DNA from: a virus
Virus record (IMG/VR): IMGVR_UViG_3300032235_001069
Location: 21,693 to 85,692 of that record
Strand: one strand, 5' to 3'
Length of the DNA: 64,000 bases
A program made the position numbers and the translations under genes. Shown in pieces: positions 1 to 7,367 of this stretch. Within the stretch, counting starts at the first letter, position 1. Every line of letters begins with the position of its first letter. The notes beneath the pieces were generated by a model. It had not been told where the DNA came from. It ran no database searches and worked only from the letters and a program-made list of their open reading frames with translations.

Positions 1-225
1 CTCTATAGACCTCTTTTCAATTAACTGATTTTGATTTTGCATTTCTTCATTATCAACTATAATAGAATAATAAATACCATTTTTACTCAATGATGATATT
101 TTTTGGAGAAAACCTTTTTTATTAGCATCTATTCCTTTTAGTGCGGATAATGCGTTATTAATTTTTAATTTAAAAAAATTTCCAAAAATATGAGCTAATT
201 CCCCATGTAAATAAATTTTAGTCAT
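1..225 (-). CDS. Partial second tail assembly protein I-like protein
   Basis: The reading frame opens with ATG at 225 and runs off the left window edge, giving 75 residues. It begins MTKIYLHGELAHIFG and has the ALKGIDANKKGF stretch, matching residues 1-45 of the complete protein I-like gene just upstream, so the two are paralogues. The N-terminus looks like the ubiquitin-like (beta-grasp) domain of lambda tail protein I. Its start overlaps the neighbour's stop by eight bases, so the two are translated together. The C-terminus is outside the window. Confidence 0.7.
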   Translation of the reverse strand, partial: MTKIYLHGELAHIFGNFFKLKINNALSALKGIDANKKGFLQKISSLSKNGIYYSIIVDNEEMQNQNQLIEKRSIE

Positions 226-829
226 AAATGTCTATTTTATTTCCCAAGGAGTAAAAATCAGCTTCCTCATTAAATGAAATATTAGTGGGATAGCTTTTTA
301 CGGATATCGCTAAAATTTTAGAAGCAGTTTTAAATCTACCATATCCAAAATCTACTATTGTTCCTTGTGAAGATATGTTTTGCATATTGTCGAAAATATA
401 ACTTTTTCCAGCAGCTTCTGAAGCGTAAGCTGCACCACCAATAGATTGATCTGGCAGTTTAGGTGGAGATGGAATTTTTATCATGGCGTATTGAGCCATC
501 GAAAAAGCGCTAGTTAAAAGCGACACTCCCAACATTGGCATGCCGAATGCAAAAGCCACTACTGCCGCTACAACTAAAACTGCCGTAACAACCCATTTCC
601 ATACTTTTCCACTTCCGCCAATTATCGGCAGTATGCATAAAGTTTTATTTTTTTTATCAATTTGAATGCAATAACTTAATTTATTTTTATTTAATTCGTT
701 TATTTTTTTTCTAAAACCATTCTTTACAGCATCAATCGCAATTAAAACGTCATTTATTCTTCCTAAATGAATTTTTATTGTTTCTCCAAATTCTTTTGAC
801 AACAAACCGTATATTTTTACAGTAGTCAC
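218..829 (-). CDS. Tail assembly protein I-like
   Basis: This 203-residue protein has the architecture of lambda gpI, which helps assemble the tail tip. Residues 1-70 form a beta-grasp-like domain (MTTVKIYGLLSKEFG). A GGSG hinge near 72 follows, then hydrophobic segments at about 78-115, then a conserved C-terminal part ending in a VDFGYGRFKTASKI-type motif. The start is GTG, overlapping the upstream stop as GTGA. It lies directly after the L-like and K-like genes, the lambda order L-K-I, which strongly supports the call. Confidence 0.8.
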   Translation of the reverse strand: MTTVKIYGLLSKEFGETIKIHLGRINDVLIAIDAVKNGFRKKINELNKNKLSYCIQIDKKNKTLCILPIIGGSGKVWKWVVTAVLVVAAVVAFAFGMPMLGVSLLTSAFSMAQYAMIKIPSPPKLPDQSIGGAAYASEAAGKSYIFDNMQNISSQGTIVDFGYGRFKTASKILAISVKSYPTNISFNEEADFYSLGNKIDIYD

Positions 830-1224
830 ACTAATTCCTTTAACCTTTGTATAGTATTTACATCATAATCTTTATATTGAGGTTCATAAATAAAAAATTT
901 CTCACTACATATTGAGTAAATTATGAAGGCCAAACAGCAATTTTCAGAAGTTTTTTCATCAAACTCGGATGGCTTTTCACTACCCACTAAATGACTATGA
1001 AAAACTGAAATAATTTTAAAATCATTTATAAACTCTAAATATTCATAAGGATCAATCATGAAATACATTTCTGGATTTTTTGATCTATTTTGCATTTTTC
1101 TATAAACAATTTCATTTTTATTATTTAATCCTATGAGAGCGCATAATTCTGCAAAAAGACTATATTCAGCTTCTTTTTTTAAAAAAGGCACTAAATCTTC
1201 AATTTTTGAAAAAATTTTATCCAT
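826..1224 (-). CDS. Tail tip protein K-like JAMM (JAB) peptidase
   Basis: The protein has 132 residues with a perfect JAMM metallopeptidase signature: H76-x-H78, seven residues, S86, two residues, D89 (FHSHLVGSEKPSEFD). In lambda, gpK combines a JAB domain with an NlpC/P60 domain. Here only the JAB part is present, so any peptidoglycan-cleaving NlpC part is missing or encoded elsewhere. I chose ATG at 1224, one base after the stop of the L-like gene, over a longer frame that overlaps that gene. Confidence 0.82.
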   Translation of the reverse strand: MDKIFSKIEDLVPFLKKEAEYSLFAELCALIGLNNKNEIVYRKMQNRSKNPEMYFMIDPYEYLEFINDFKIISVFHSHLVGSEKPSEFDEKTSENCCLAFIIYSICSEKFFIYEPQYKDYDVNTIQRLKELV

Positions 1225-1225
1225 G

Positions 1226-2257
1226 TTATTGATATTGAAATTTATCAGTACCTGGAAATCCGCCAAAGGGCATAATTCCATTTACTGTATCGGAATCGTT
1301 ATAGGCAATATAATTTAAAAATGAATTATATTGTGGTAATACAAATCTTTTTTTACAAGCTTTAATTGTTTTTGAGCATCCGTCTTTTTGCCAAAAATCG
1401 TAAGATTTATTTGGAGTAATAAATTTTGAAGACGTATGACTTTTTACGCATACAAAAAATGTCCTAGCTGGATCTTTAAAGCCATTTAAATCTATGTTTT
1501 CAACAAAAACTATATCACCATCCAAATATTGCTTATCTAAAGACCATTTAAATTTTTTAATCGTTTCATCATAAGTCCCATTAATAAATTGACCAACTGA
1601 ATCTTTTAAATGATTATTGGAAGTTGGCGCAACCGTAAAATCAACATCATTTTCTTGACATATTAAATCTCCTTGATATCCACAGCCAGCACCTCTATAT
1701 TGCCAATAGCAATATCTACCATAAATAGCCCTTGTTGCAGTTTCTAAACTTTGCAAATCGAAAGGCGTAATCAATTCAAATTGAATTATTTGTTTATTTT
1801 CGATTAATTTTTGCGATATCAGATATCTTTCTTGAGAAATATAAGCTAATGGATCTGGAGTTCCGAAAGGATTTTCTCCTTCATCAAAATTAACTGCATC
1901 CAAATGTTTTAAAAATAATCTAATTCTAACAAATTTACCGTTTCTAAAATCAGAATAGTCTCTTAAAATATTAGATATAGTATAATCAACGTTTGCCACA
2001 GTTACCTTTGGGCGAGGCAGTCTACCCATCAAGTTGGCCTCAAAACCTTCTACTTCAATTGCTGAAGCAAAATATTCATTACCATTCCAAACGATATTTT
2101 TTAAAAGATTGTTTGTTCCAGAATGAAATCGATAAGGCTCCTGTTCCACATCAAAATAGAGTTCATACAGCTCAAGAATAGCTGATGGCTCCAACTCAAT
2201 CAAAGATTTTCCGATTGTTTGCCTAGCTATTTTCCCTAATTCTTCTCTTGTTGCCAT
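1226..2257 (-). CDS. Minor tail protein L-like
   Basis: This 343-residue protein matches lambda gpL, which caps the tail tube at the tip. Visible hallmarks are the YRFHSGTNNLLKNIVWNG region, VEGFEANLMGRLPRPKVTV, LDAVNFDEGENPFG and the Cys-rich YCYWQYRGAGCGYQG. Further cysteines follow at LICQ and near DGCSKTIKAC. Lambda gpL is known to bind an iron-sulfur cluster through C-terminal cysteines, and four candidates are retained here. ATG at 2257 is followed by K- and I-like genes without gaps. Confidence 0.87.
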   Translation of the reverse strand: MATREELGKIARQTIGKSLIELEPSAILELYELYFDVEQEPYRFHSGTNNLLKNIVWNGNEYFASAIEVEGFEANLMGRLPRPKVTVANVDYTISNILRDYSDFRNGKFVRIRLFLKHLDAVNFDEGENPFGTPDPLAYISQERYLISQKLIENKQIIQFELITPFDLQSLETATRAIYGRYCYWQYRGAGCGYQGDLICQENDVDFTVAPTSNNHLKDSVGQFINGTYDETIKKFKWSLDKQYLDGDIVFVENIDLNGFKDPARTFFVCVKSHTSSKFITPNKSYDFWQKDGCSKTIKACKKRFVLPQYNSFLNYIAYNDSDTVNGIMPFGGFPGTDKFQYQ

Positions 2258-2276
2258 AGTTATTATAATTTTAAGA

Positions 2277-2310
2277 TTGACTTTTTAACAGATGGTTTTA
2301 CACTCATTAT
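2277..2310 (+). promoter_or_regulatory. Leaderless sigma70-like promoter
   Basis: TTGACT, 16 bases, TACACT, then only CATTAT before the ATG at 2311. Transcription should start at or next to the start codon. Confidence 0.65.
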
Positions 2311-2838
2311 ATGGGTTTCAGGAGTAAATACGACTACAGTGGAGAAAGTCAAAAAATGGGGGAATCTGCCGAATGCATTTTCGAGGATTTGGCAAAACAA
2401 AAGAATTTAAATCCCGTTAGGGCGACAACAAAGCAACAAATTTCTCACATAGACTTCATTTTAACTGCAAAAAATAATTTAAAGTATCTAGTAGACGTTA
2501 AGGCGAGGAAGAAAAGCTCTAGAGGTGATAGTGGAGTAAGTGACGAATTAGTTTGGGTTGAATTCAAAAATGTCGCTGGAAATAAAGGGTGGCTATATGG
2601 AGCTGCCGATTATATCGCTTTCGAAAGAGAAAATGATTTTATTATAGTTTCAAGATTGAATTTAATTACTCTTTGCGACCGTTTAGTTAATAAGAATTCA
2701 AAAGCAACCACCTCAAAAGATGCCTTGTACAAGATTTATTCGCGAGCTGGTAGAAATGATGAAATTTCTATGATTAAAATGCAGGATATTTTGGATAATA
2801 TTAAAACTACAGTATGGAACAAATCTCAGCAAATTTAA
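2311..2838 (+). CDS. PD-(D/E)XK-like nuclease candidate
   Basis: A 175-residue protein that opens with a basic, Ser-rich segment and GESAECIFEDLAKQ. It then shows HIDFIL followed by YLVDVKARKK, which resembles the D...(D/E)xK catalytic core of restriction-like nucleases. This is the first gene of a plus-strand operon that starts from its own leaderless promoter and is divergent from the tail genes. The nuclease fold is inferred from motif spacing only; its substrate is unknown. Confidence 0.6.
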   Translation: MGFRSKYDYSGESQKMGESAECIFEDLAKQKNLNPVRATTKQQISHIDFILTAKNNLKYLVDVKARKKSSRGDSGVSDELVWVEFKNVAGNKGWLYGAADYIAFERENDFIIVSRLNLITLCDRLVNKNSKATTSKDALYKIYSRAGRNDEISMIKMQDILDNIKTTVWNKSQQI

Positions 2839-3077
2839 AAGTAATAGGTACAAATGGCTTATTGAAGGAATGGTTGGATAAAGAATTTAAAGCTAATTCT
2901 ATTGTCGCAAACGAAGTGAGTTGCATTTTATGTCAACTAGACGATGGAAATGAGATTTATTTCAACAAATCTCCTAAAATCGAACTTACTACCGAGGGTT
3001 TTACAATTGAAGGTCTTGCACAAATAGGCTATTCTATCGGCAACATTAAAGTACTCTTAACAAATATAAACAAATGA
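2814..3077 (+). CDS. Hypothetical protein
   Basis: An 87-residue protein overlapping the nuclease-like gene by 25 bases and the GMP reductase gene by four (ATGA). It starts MEQISANLKVIG and has the pattern of a small alternating-strand domain. I recognise no family. The tight overlaps on both sides argue that it is translated as part of the operon. Confidence 0.6.
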   Translation: MEQISANLKVIGTNGLLKEWLDKEFKANSIVANEVSCILCQLDDGNEIYFNKSPKIELTTEGFTIEGLAQIGYSIGNIKVLLTNINK

Positions 3078-4048
3078 AAGAAATGCTATCTTACAAAGAT
3101 GTAGTTTTAATCCCTAACTACTCTGAAGTAAAATCAAGAGACAACCTATCAACAGAAGTAGATTTTCTCGGAACAAAATTCAAATTGCCAGTTTTGCCAG
3201 CAAATATGGCATGCACAGTAAATTTTAAATGGGCGGAGACGCTTGGAAAACAAGGATATTTTTACATTTTGCATAGATTTTATGATTATTTTGGCAAGAG
3301 TGGAATTCGCGAATGGTTAATGGCTAAAAATAAATCAGGCTTTCCTTTAAGCATTAGTGTCGGAGTAAAAGATATTGATTATGATCTGCTGCAAGATCTG
3401 GCAGAAAATGATTACAATGTTCATTTTATTACTATTGATGTTGCTCACGGACATAGTTTGCAAGTAAAGAATGTTTGTAAATTTTTTCATCAACTTCCTT
3501 GGAAGATTAAACCAAAACTAATCGTTGGCAATGCTGGATCAGTTTCAGGAGCAAAAGACTTGATTGAATGGGGCGCAGATGCAATTAAAGTTGGACTTTC
3601 AATGGGTGCGGCTTGCACAACCTATAATAATACTGGTGTGGGTACGCCAATGTATTCGATCATTGCTGAAATCAAAGAAGCAATGGAAAACAAAATCATG
3701 CCAAAAGTTCCAATTATCGCTGATGGACAAGTAAGAGAAGTGGGAGATTCCTGTAAAGCCCTCCATGCTGGAGCAGATATGGTTATGGTTGGCGGTATGT
3801 TTGCGGCTTGCCATGACAGTGCGGCTCCTTTTAATGGAGACAAGAAAATCTTTTATGGTTCTGCTTCTGCAAGAAATAAAGGCGAAGACAAATATACCGA
3901 AGGAAGAGAAAGTTTAATTGATTTATCTCAAGATTCAGTAATCGATTTGTTAAAAAGATTCGAACAAGGAATTAAATCATCAATGTCATATGCTGGGGCA
4001 TCATCTCCATACGAATTGTGTAAAATGGAAGTAAGGAAAAGAGTATGA
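3074..4048 (+). CDS. guaC: GMP reductase / IMPDH-family enzyme
   Basis: A 324-residue TIM-barrel enzyme of the IMPDH/GMP reductase family. It has the catalytic loop GLSMGAACTTYNNTGVG with C181, a phosphate-binding stretch GNAGSVSGAKDLIEWGADAIKVG and a second one at IADGQVREVGDSCKAL. It lacks the CBS domains of IMPDH, and the length fits GMP reductase (GMP to IMP with NADPH). In a phage it would alter purine nucleotide pools. It overlaps both neighbours by four bases. Confidence 0.85.
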   Translation: MKEMLSYKDVVLIPNYSEVKSRDNLSTEVDFLGTKFKLPVLPANMACTVNFKWAETLGKQGYFYILHRFYDYFGKSGIREWLMAKNKSGFPLSISVGVKDIDYDLLQDLAENDYNVHFITIDVAHGHSLQVKNVCKFFHQLPWKIKPKLIVGNAGSVSGAKDLIEWGADAIKVGLSMGAACTTYNNTGVGTPMYSIIAEIKEAMENKIMPKVPIIADGQVREVGDSCKALHAGADMVMVGGMFAACHDSAAPFNGDKKIFYGSASARNKGEDKYTEGRESLIDLSQDSVIDLLKRFEQGIKSSMSYAGASSPYELCKMEVRKRV

Positions 4049-4713
4049 CTCCCGAAACCAAAAACAAAATACAAAGAATTTTAAACTATATAGAATCTGG
4101 CTCGCAAAATGGAAATTATGCGGCCATTTCTCTATATAAGGATGGTCCCAATCAAATCAAACAAATTACATTCGGCAAAAGCCAAACAACAGAATGGGGC
4201 AATTTAAATAAATTAATATCCCTATATGTTCAAAAAGATGGCAAATTTGCAGATGAATTAAAGCCATATTTACAAAAGATCGGAAAAGTTTCAGTAGTAA
4301 ATGACGCAAATTTACTTTCCTTGTTAAAGGGCTCTGGTTCAGATCCAATCATGCAAGAATCTCAAGATGAATTTTTCGATGAACATTATTGGAAGCCTGC
4401 TGTAAAGTGGTTTGAGTCAAACAAATTTACTTTGCCACTTTCCATGCTTGTGATTTATGATTCTTTCATTCATTCTGGCAGTATTTTGAGCTTTTTAAGG
4501 AATAAATTTTCTGCTTCAATTCCTTCCAAGGGTGGAGGCGAAAGAGAATGGATTGTTTCTTACTTGAAAGTAAGACATGAATGGCTAAAAAATCATTCCA
4601 ATCCAATTCTTAGAAAAACAATTTACAGAACAAGAGACATGCTTGCAGCAGTAGAAAAAGAAAACTGGGATCTTAAGCAAGTTTATCACTGCAATGGCGA
4701 AAATATCGCTTGA
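4045..4713 (+). CDS. GH46 chitosanase-family hydrolase, probable endolysin
   Basis: A 222-residue protein with features of glycoside hydrolase family 46. These are an N-terminal ILNYIESGSQNGNYAAISLY carrying the candidate catalytic Glu, QITFGKSQTTEWGNL, FFDEHYW and the IYDSFIHSGSILSFL motif. GH46 enzymes cleave chitosan; phage members of this type are usually assigned as cell-wall lysins. No signal peptide is visible, so release would need a holin. It overlaps the GMP reductase stop as ATGA. Confidence 0.78.
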   Translation: MTPETKNKIQRILNYIESGSQNGNYAAISLYKDGPNQIKQITFGKSQTTEWGNLNKLISLYVQKDGKFADELKPYLQKIGKVSVVNDANLLSLLKGSGSDPIMQESQDEFFDEHYWKPAVKWFESNKFTLPLSMLVIYDSFIHSGSILSFLRNKFSASIPSKGGGEREWIVSYLKVRHEWLKNHSNPILRKTIYRTRDMLAAVEKENWDLKQVYHCNGENIA

Positions 4714-4716
4714 CTT

Positions 4717-5025
4717 TTGAAAACGCTAGATGTATTATCTGGCACATATACGAAATTTATGAATGAAGAAATCCCTACAATCAGCGAAGCAATCAACAAA
4801 GCAAACTCAGCTCAAGTAGACTGCCTTTGGGCAATCTTGAAGTATAAGGAAATTGGTATCTTGCGCAAGATCAAGTGCATGGCCGAAGTTCTTAATTTTG
4901 ATCTGGATTTGGCCTGTAAGGAATTGCCAGTGAATGAAAACGGTTTTATTGTAGATTACAAGAGTCGCCATATGATTCACGACATTCTTCTAGGTAAGTC
5001 AAAGCAACTTGCAGGAAGAAACTAA
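4717..5025 (+). CDS. Hypothetical protein
   Basis: Up to 102 residues, helical, with cysteines in VDCLWAILKYK and DLACKELPV. The frame begins with TTG three bases after the lysin stop. An ATG at 4759 (MNEEIPTISEA) is a plausible alternative start. No family is recognised. It sits at the end of the operon before the tRNA cluster. Confidence 0.55.
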   Translation: MKTLDVLSGTYTKFMNEEIPTISEAINKANSAQVDCLWAILKYKEIGILRKIKCMAEVLNFDLDLACKELPVNENGFIVDYKSRHMIHDILLGKSKQLAGRN

Positions 5026-5029
5026 AAAA

Positions 5030-5254
5030 ATGGAAGAAAAGTCAGTTCCTCAATTTGATGAGTTGGTTTCTGTAGTAAGTTACGAGATCCTTGATGGCAA
5101 GGACGAATATGTAACTTCGTACAGTGCCGATCTTAAAAAAAATACGAATGGTCGTCTTGATGGTCTAAAAATGGCTAAAGATACTCTGAGGTATCGTCCA
5201 GATTATAGACTTTATGAGGTCTATTCTAATGGGTATAGGAAACTGATTGATTAA
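5030..5254 (+). CDS. Hypothetical protein
   Basis: A 74-residue protein starting MEEKSVPQFDELV. I prefer ATG at 5030, just after the previous stop, over a frame starting at 5009 inside that gene. It ends seven bases before the tRNA cluster. It contains LDGLKMAKDTLRYRPDYRLYEVY, resembling small phage proteins that end in a beta hairpin; the function is unknown. Confidence 0.6.
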   Translation: MEEKSVPQFDELVSVVSYEILDGKDEYVTSYSADLKKNTNGRLDGLKMAKDTLRYRPDYRLYEVYSNGYRKLID

Positions 5255-5260
5255 TTTAAT

Positions 5261-5336
5261 CGCAGGTTGGACAAGAGGTCAAGTCGTTTGGCTCATAACC
5301 AAAAGATCGGGGGTTCAAATCCCTCACCTGCAACCA
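5261..5336 (+). tRNA. tRNA-Met(CAT), initiator type
   Basis: A full cloverleaf with anticodon loop CTCATAA, T arm GGGGG-TTCAAAT-CCCTC and encoded CCA. The acceptor is CGCAGGT/ACCTGCA with a C1:A72 mismatch, the hallmark of bacterial initiator tRNA-fMet. The anticodon stem ends in G30:C40 and G31:C39 but has T29:A41, so only two of the three initiator G:C pairs are kept. Best read as a phage initiator tRNA. Confidence 0.85.
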
Positions 5337-5340
5337 ATTT

Positions 5341-5505
5341 CGAGTAACCACAACCCCACTGGTAGTAGGGTGGGATGTAATTGGAATGTAGCATCCTGTA
5401 ACTCCTGCTCGAAAGCGACACCTGCCTCTCTGCGAATGTGGAGTGCATGGATCGGGAATACTCGGTCGAAGAGTGGTGCGACTAATCGGAGAGACGATTT
5501 TTAAT
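5341..5505 (+). ncRNA. Structured RNA candidate A, in tRNA cluster
   Basis: GC-rich compared with its surroundings, with no convincing gene. Visible hairpins include CCCAC/GTGGG, GGATG/CATCC, GCT-CGAA-AGC and GATCG/CGGTC. A longer pairing joins CACC and CTCT to AGAG and GGTG. It ends with an AATCG-GAGAGA-CGATT hairpin plus a short T run. It shares GCGACACCTGC and AGTGGTGYGAC with the next unit. Not a cloverleaf; family unknown. Confidence 0.5.
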
Positions 5506-5664
5506 TAGCTCGTCCACCATGTGTGGAAGGAGCAACGAGGTCACTATGTGACTTCAGCCTTGCGACACCTGCTAGTGGCTCCATGCCGCTAGGTTGAGTC
5601 TGCGCTTGTTAGTTGCGTGGACTAAATCAGTGGTGTGACACTGGGAGAGACTAGACAATTTTAA
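5506..5664 (+). ncRNA. Structured RNA candidate B, tandem relative of A
   Basis: The second GC-rich unit has hairpins CTCGT/ACGAG (with inner TCCAC/GTGGA), GTCAC-TAT-GTGAC, CTAGTGGC/GCCGCTAG and GTCTGCG/CGTGGAC. Like unit A, it contains GCGACACCTGC, AGTGGTGTGAC and a 3' GGGAGAGAC before an AT-rich end. It lies directly before tRNA-Tyr and may be processed from the same transcript. Confidence 0.5.
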
Positions 5665-5665
5665 T

Positions 5666-5750
5666 GGGTAGTTCGCATAGCGGCTATTGCAGGAGACTGT
5701 AAATTTCCCGACTTCGGTCATCGATGGTTCGAGTCCATCACTACCCACCA
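5666..5750 (+). tRNA. tRNA-Tyr(GTA)
   Basis: Class II tRNA with acceptor GGGTAGT/ACTACCC, anticodon loop CTGTAAA, a variable arm with hairpin CCGACTTCGGTC, T loop TTCGAGT and encoded CCA. Confidence 0.9.
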
Positions 5751-5789
5751 TTTTAGAAAAAATATAGTAATTATTTACTATATATTAAT

Positions 5790-5864
5790 TCCTCTCTACC
5801 ATAACGGAAATGGAACGTCCTGTTAAGACGTAATATCTTGGTTCAAATCCAAGGGGAGGAGCCA
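5790..5864 (+). tRNA. tRNA-Asn(GTT)
   Basis: Acceptor TCCTCTC/GGGAGGA, anticodon stem ACGTC/GACGT with loop CTGTTAA, T arm CTTGG-TTCAAAT-CCAAG, discriminator G and encoded CCA. Confidence 0.9.
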
Positions 5865-5877
5865 TCTTTTTAAGATT

Positions 5878-5906
5878 AATGGTAGAGCAAAAATGTCTCT
5901 ACCATT
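5878..5906 (+). terminator. Hairpin after tRNA-Asn
   Basis: Inverted repeat AATGGTAGAG/CTCTACCATT with a nine-base loop and no strong T run. It may mark tRNA processing or weak termination before the HNH gene. Confidence 0.4.
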
Positions 5907-5929
5907 TAAATTGAGTGTATTCTGCAATA

Positions 5930-6274
5930 ATGAAAGAAAAACTTATTATTAAAAAATGCCCTCATCATGGCGATTCCGACTTTGTTTTAGAAAATAGAAA
6001 TGCATATAGATGCAAAAAATGTAGATCAGAATCAATAGCAAAAAAAAGAAAAATTATTAAACAAAAACTAATTAATATTTTTGGCGGCAAATGTACAATT
6101 TGCAATTATAATAAATGCGATTCAGCCTTAGAATTTCATCATCTAGATAGAAAAACAAAATCTTTTGAATTGAGTCAGCGAAATTACTATAGATCATTTG
6201 AAAGAATTTTAGAAGAAGCTAAAAAATGCATATTAGTTTGCGCAAATTGCCACAGAGAAATTGAAAATTTATAA
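5930..6274 (+). CDS. HNH endonuclease (homing type)
   Basis: A 114-residue protein with two zinc-knuckle CxxC pairs (CRKCRS region and CTICNYNKC), then the HNH core ALEFHHLD...CILVCANCHREIENL. It is a close relative of the HNH protein at 36075-36560 in its C-terminal half. It sits between tRNA-Asn and tRNA-Thr, a typical site for a free-standing homing endonuclease. I start it at ATG 5930, six bases after a TATTCT box, rather than at an upstream ATG. Confidence 0.85.
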   Translation: MKEKLIIKKCPHHGDSDFVLENRNAYRCKKCRSESIAKKRKIIKQKLINIFGGKCTICNYNKCDSALEFHHLDRKTKSFELSQRNYYRSFERILEEAKKCILVCANCHREIENL

Positions 6275-6283
6275 AAATTTCTC

Positions 6284-6358
6284 GCCAACATAGTTTAGTG
6301 GTAGAGCAACGGTTTTGTAAACCGTCGGTCCTCGGTTCAATCCCGAGTGTTGGCTCCA
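6284..6358 (+). tRNA. tRNA-Thr(TGT)
   Basis: Acceptor GCCAACA/TGTTGGC, anticodon stem ACGGT/ACCGT with loop TTTGTAA, T loop TTCAATC and encoded CCA. Confidence 0.9.
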
Positions 6359-6389
6359 CTTTAATCTCGGTGTAAATATATTACAACCT

Positions 6390-7016
6390 ATGGACAACTA
6401 CAGATTCATTCAAATCCTCCAAGAGCTAATCAATTCTCAAAATAATACGATTGGCACTCTAAACAACTTCCTACAAGAAGCTCAAAATAGTAATTATTCT
6501 TCATATTCAGAAGCTGATTACGGCAATCTACAAAACACAAATCGCGATTTGCAAAGCCAAATAGATAATTTAAATGGCACAATTGGCAATCTTCAATCAA
6601 GCTATCAGCAATTAGTTGATCAAATTAATTCTGGTTCTATTTCAAATAGCGCTCAAACTGACGCTTTACAAAGCTTGGTTTCCGCAATCACTGCAGAAAG
6701 AGATTCCTTGGCGCAACAGTTGCAATCTAAAGAAAGCGAAGCTAATCTATTGAGAAGTGACTTGCAATCAGTCTCGAATTCAATTTCAGATTCATCTAAC
6801 GCATTAAATAATTTGCAAAATCAAATCACTGATTTGAATAACAAATTAACAGAAGCCTACGATAATCTTAATGCTAAAAATGAAGAGCTTTTAGCTTCTG
6901 AAGAAAAAATTAGCAATTTAAATCAAACCTTAATTGCCGTTAAGAGAAAAATCAAAGAAGAACTTGATGAAGCTGAAGCTGACATCGAATCAGCTTTGGA
7001 CCAAATCAAAGGTTGA
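6390..7016 (+). CDS. Coiled-coil protein of unknown function
   Basis: A 208-residue protein rich in Asn, Gln, Ser and Leu. From about residue 45 onward it shows heptad repeats such as NLQNTNRDLQSQIDNLNGTI and LNNKLTEAYDNLNAKNEELL, then an acidic tail. A long dimeric coiled coil is likely; a structural or scaffolding role is possible but not shown. It has a TATATT box seven bases before its ATG and stands alone between two tRNA genes. Confidence 0.75.
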   Translation: MDNYRFIQILQELINSQNNTIGTLNNFLQEAQNSNYSSYSEADYGNLQNTNRDLQSQIDNLNGTIGNLQSSYQQLVDQINSGSISNSAQTDALQSLVSAITAERDSLAQQLQSKESEANLLRSDLQSVSNSISDSSNALNNLQNQITDLNNKLTEAYDNLNAKNEELLASEEKISNLNQTLIAVKRKIKEELDEAEADIESALDQIKG

Positions 7017-7070
7017 ATCAAAAGATTCTTTGCTAAAATATTTAATTTGCTTAAGTTTTAGTTGTAGCAT

Positions 7071-7142
7071 CCACCGTTACCCAAATGGCTAAGGGAGCAG
7101 TCTGCAAAACTGCGAATGTTGGTTCGATTCCAACACGGTGGT
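7071..7142 (+). tRNA. tRNA-Cys(GCA)
   Basis: Acceptor CCACCGT/ACGGTGG, D stem CCC/GGG, anticodon stem GCAGT/ACTGC with loop CTGCAAA, T arm TGTTGG-TTCGATT-CCAACA. The 3' CCA is not encoded. Confidence 0.85.
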
Positions 7143-7163
7143 TTATTTTGTGTAAAATATTTT

Positions 7164-7367
7164 ATGGGTTTAGAAAAAGCAATTCTTCATGGTAAGGAAA
7201 AGAGAAAATCCTTTAGGAACTCTAAAGCATTTGACTACTCCTGTCGCAATCACGGTTCATGCCCTTGGTGTTTACATAATCGCACTCATTCTCATCGTAA
7301 AAATAAACTGATTTGTTTAGAAAAGATAAAAGAATTCAATAATGAGTGGAAGAATAGACAAGATTGA
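7164..7367 (+). CDS. Small zinc-ribbon-like phage protein
   Basis: A 67-residue basic protein with CRNHGSCPWCLHNRTHSHRK. This short Cys/His cluster is familiar from conserved small phage proteins of unknown role and probably binds zinc. I start at ATG 7164; a longer frame runs back into the tRNA-Cys gene and is not credible. It overlaps the deaminase gene by 26 bases. Confidence 0.7.
   Translation: MGLEKAILHGKEKRKSFRNSKAFDYSCRNHGSCPWCLHNRTHSHRKNKLICLEKIKEFNNEWKNRQD

Noticed and set aside
5247-5504. An 85-codon frame over the initiator tRNA and RNA unit A
   Set aside because: It lies across a perfect tRNA cloverleaf and hairpin-rich DNA, with no protein-like sequence.
5341-5664. tmRNA or RNase P RNA
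   Set aside because: No alanine tRNA-like ends, no tag frame and no RNase P conserved core could be found.
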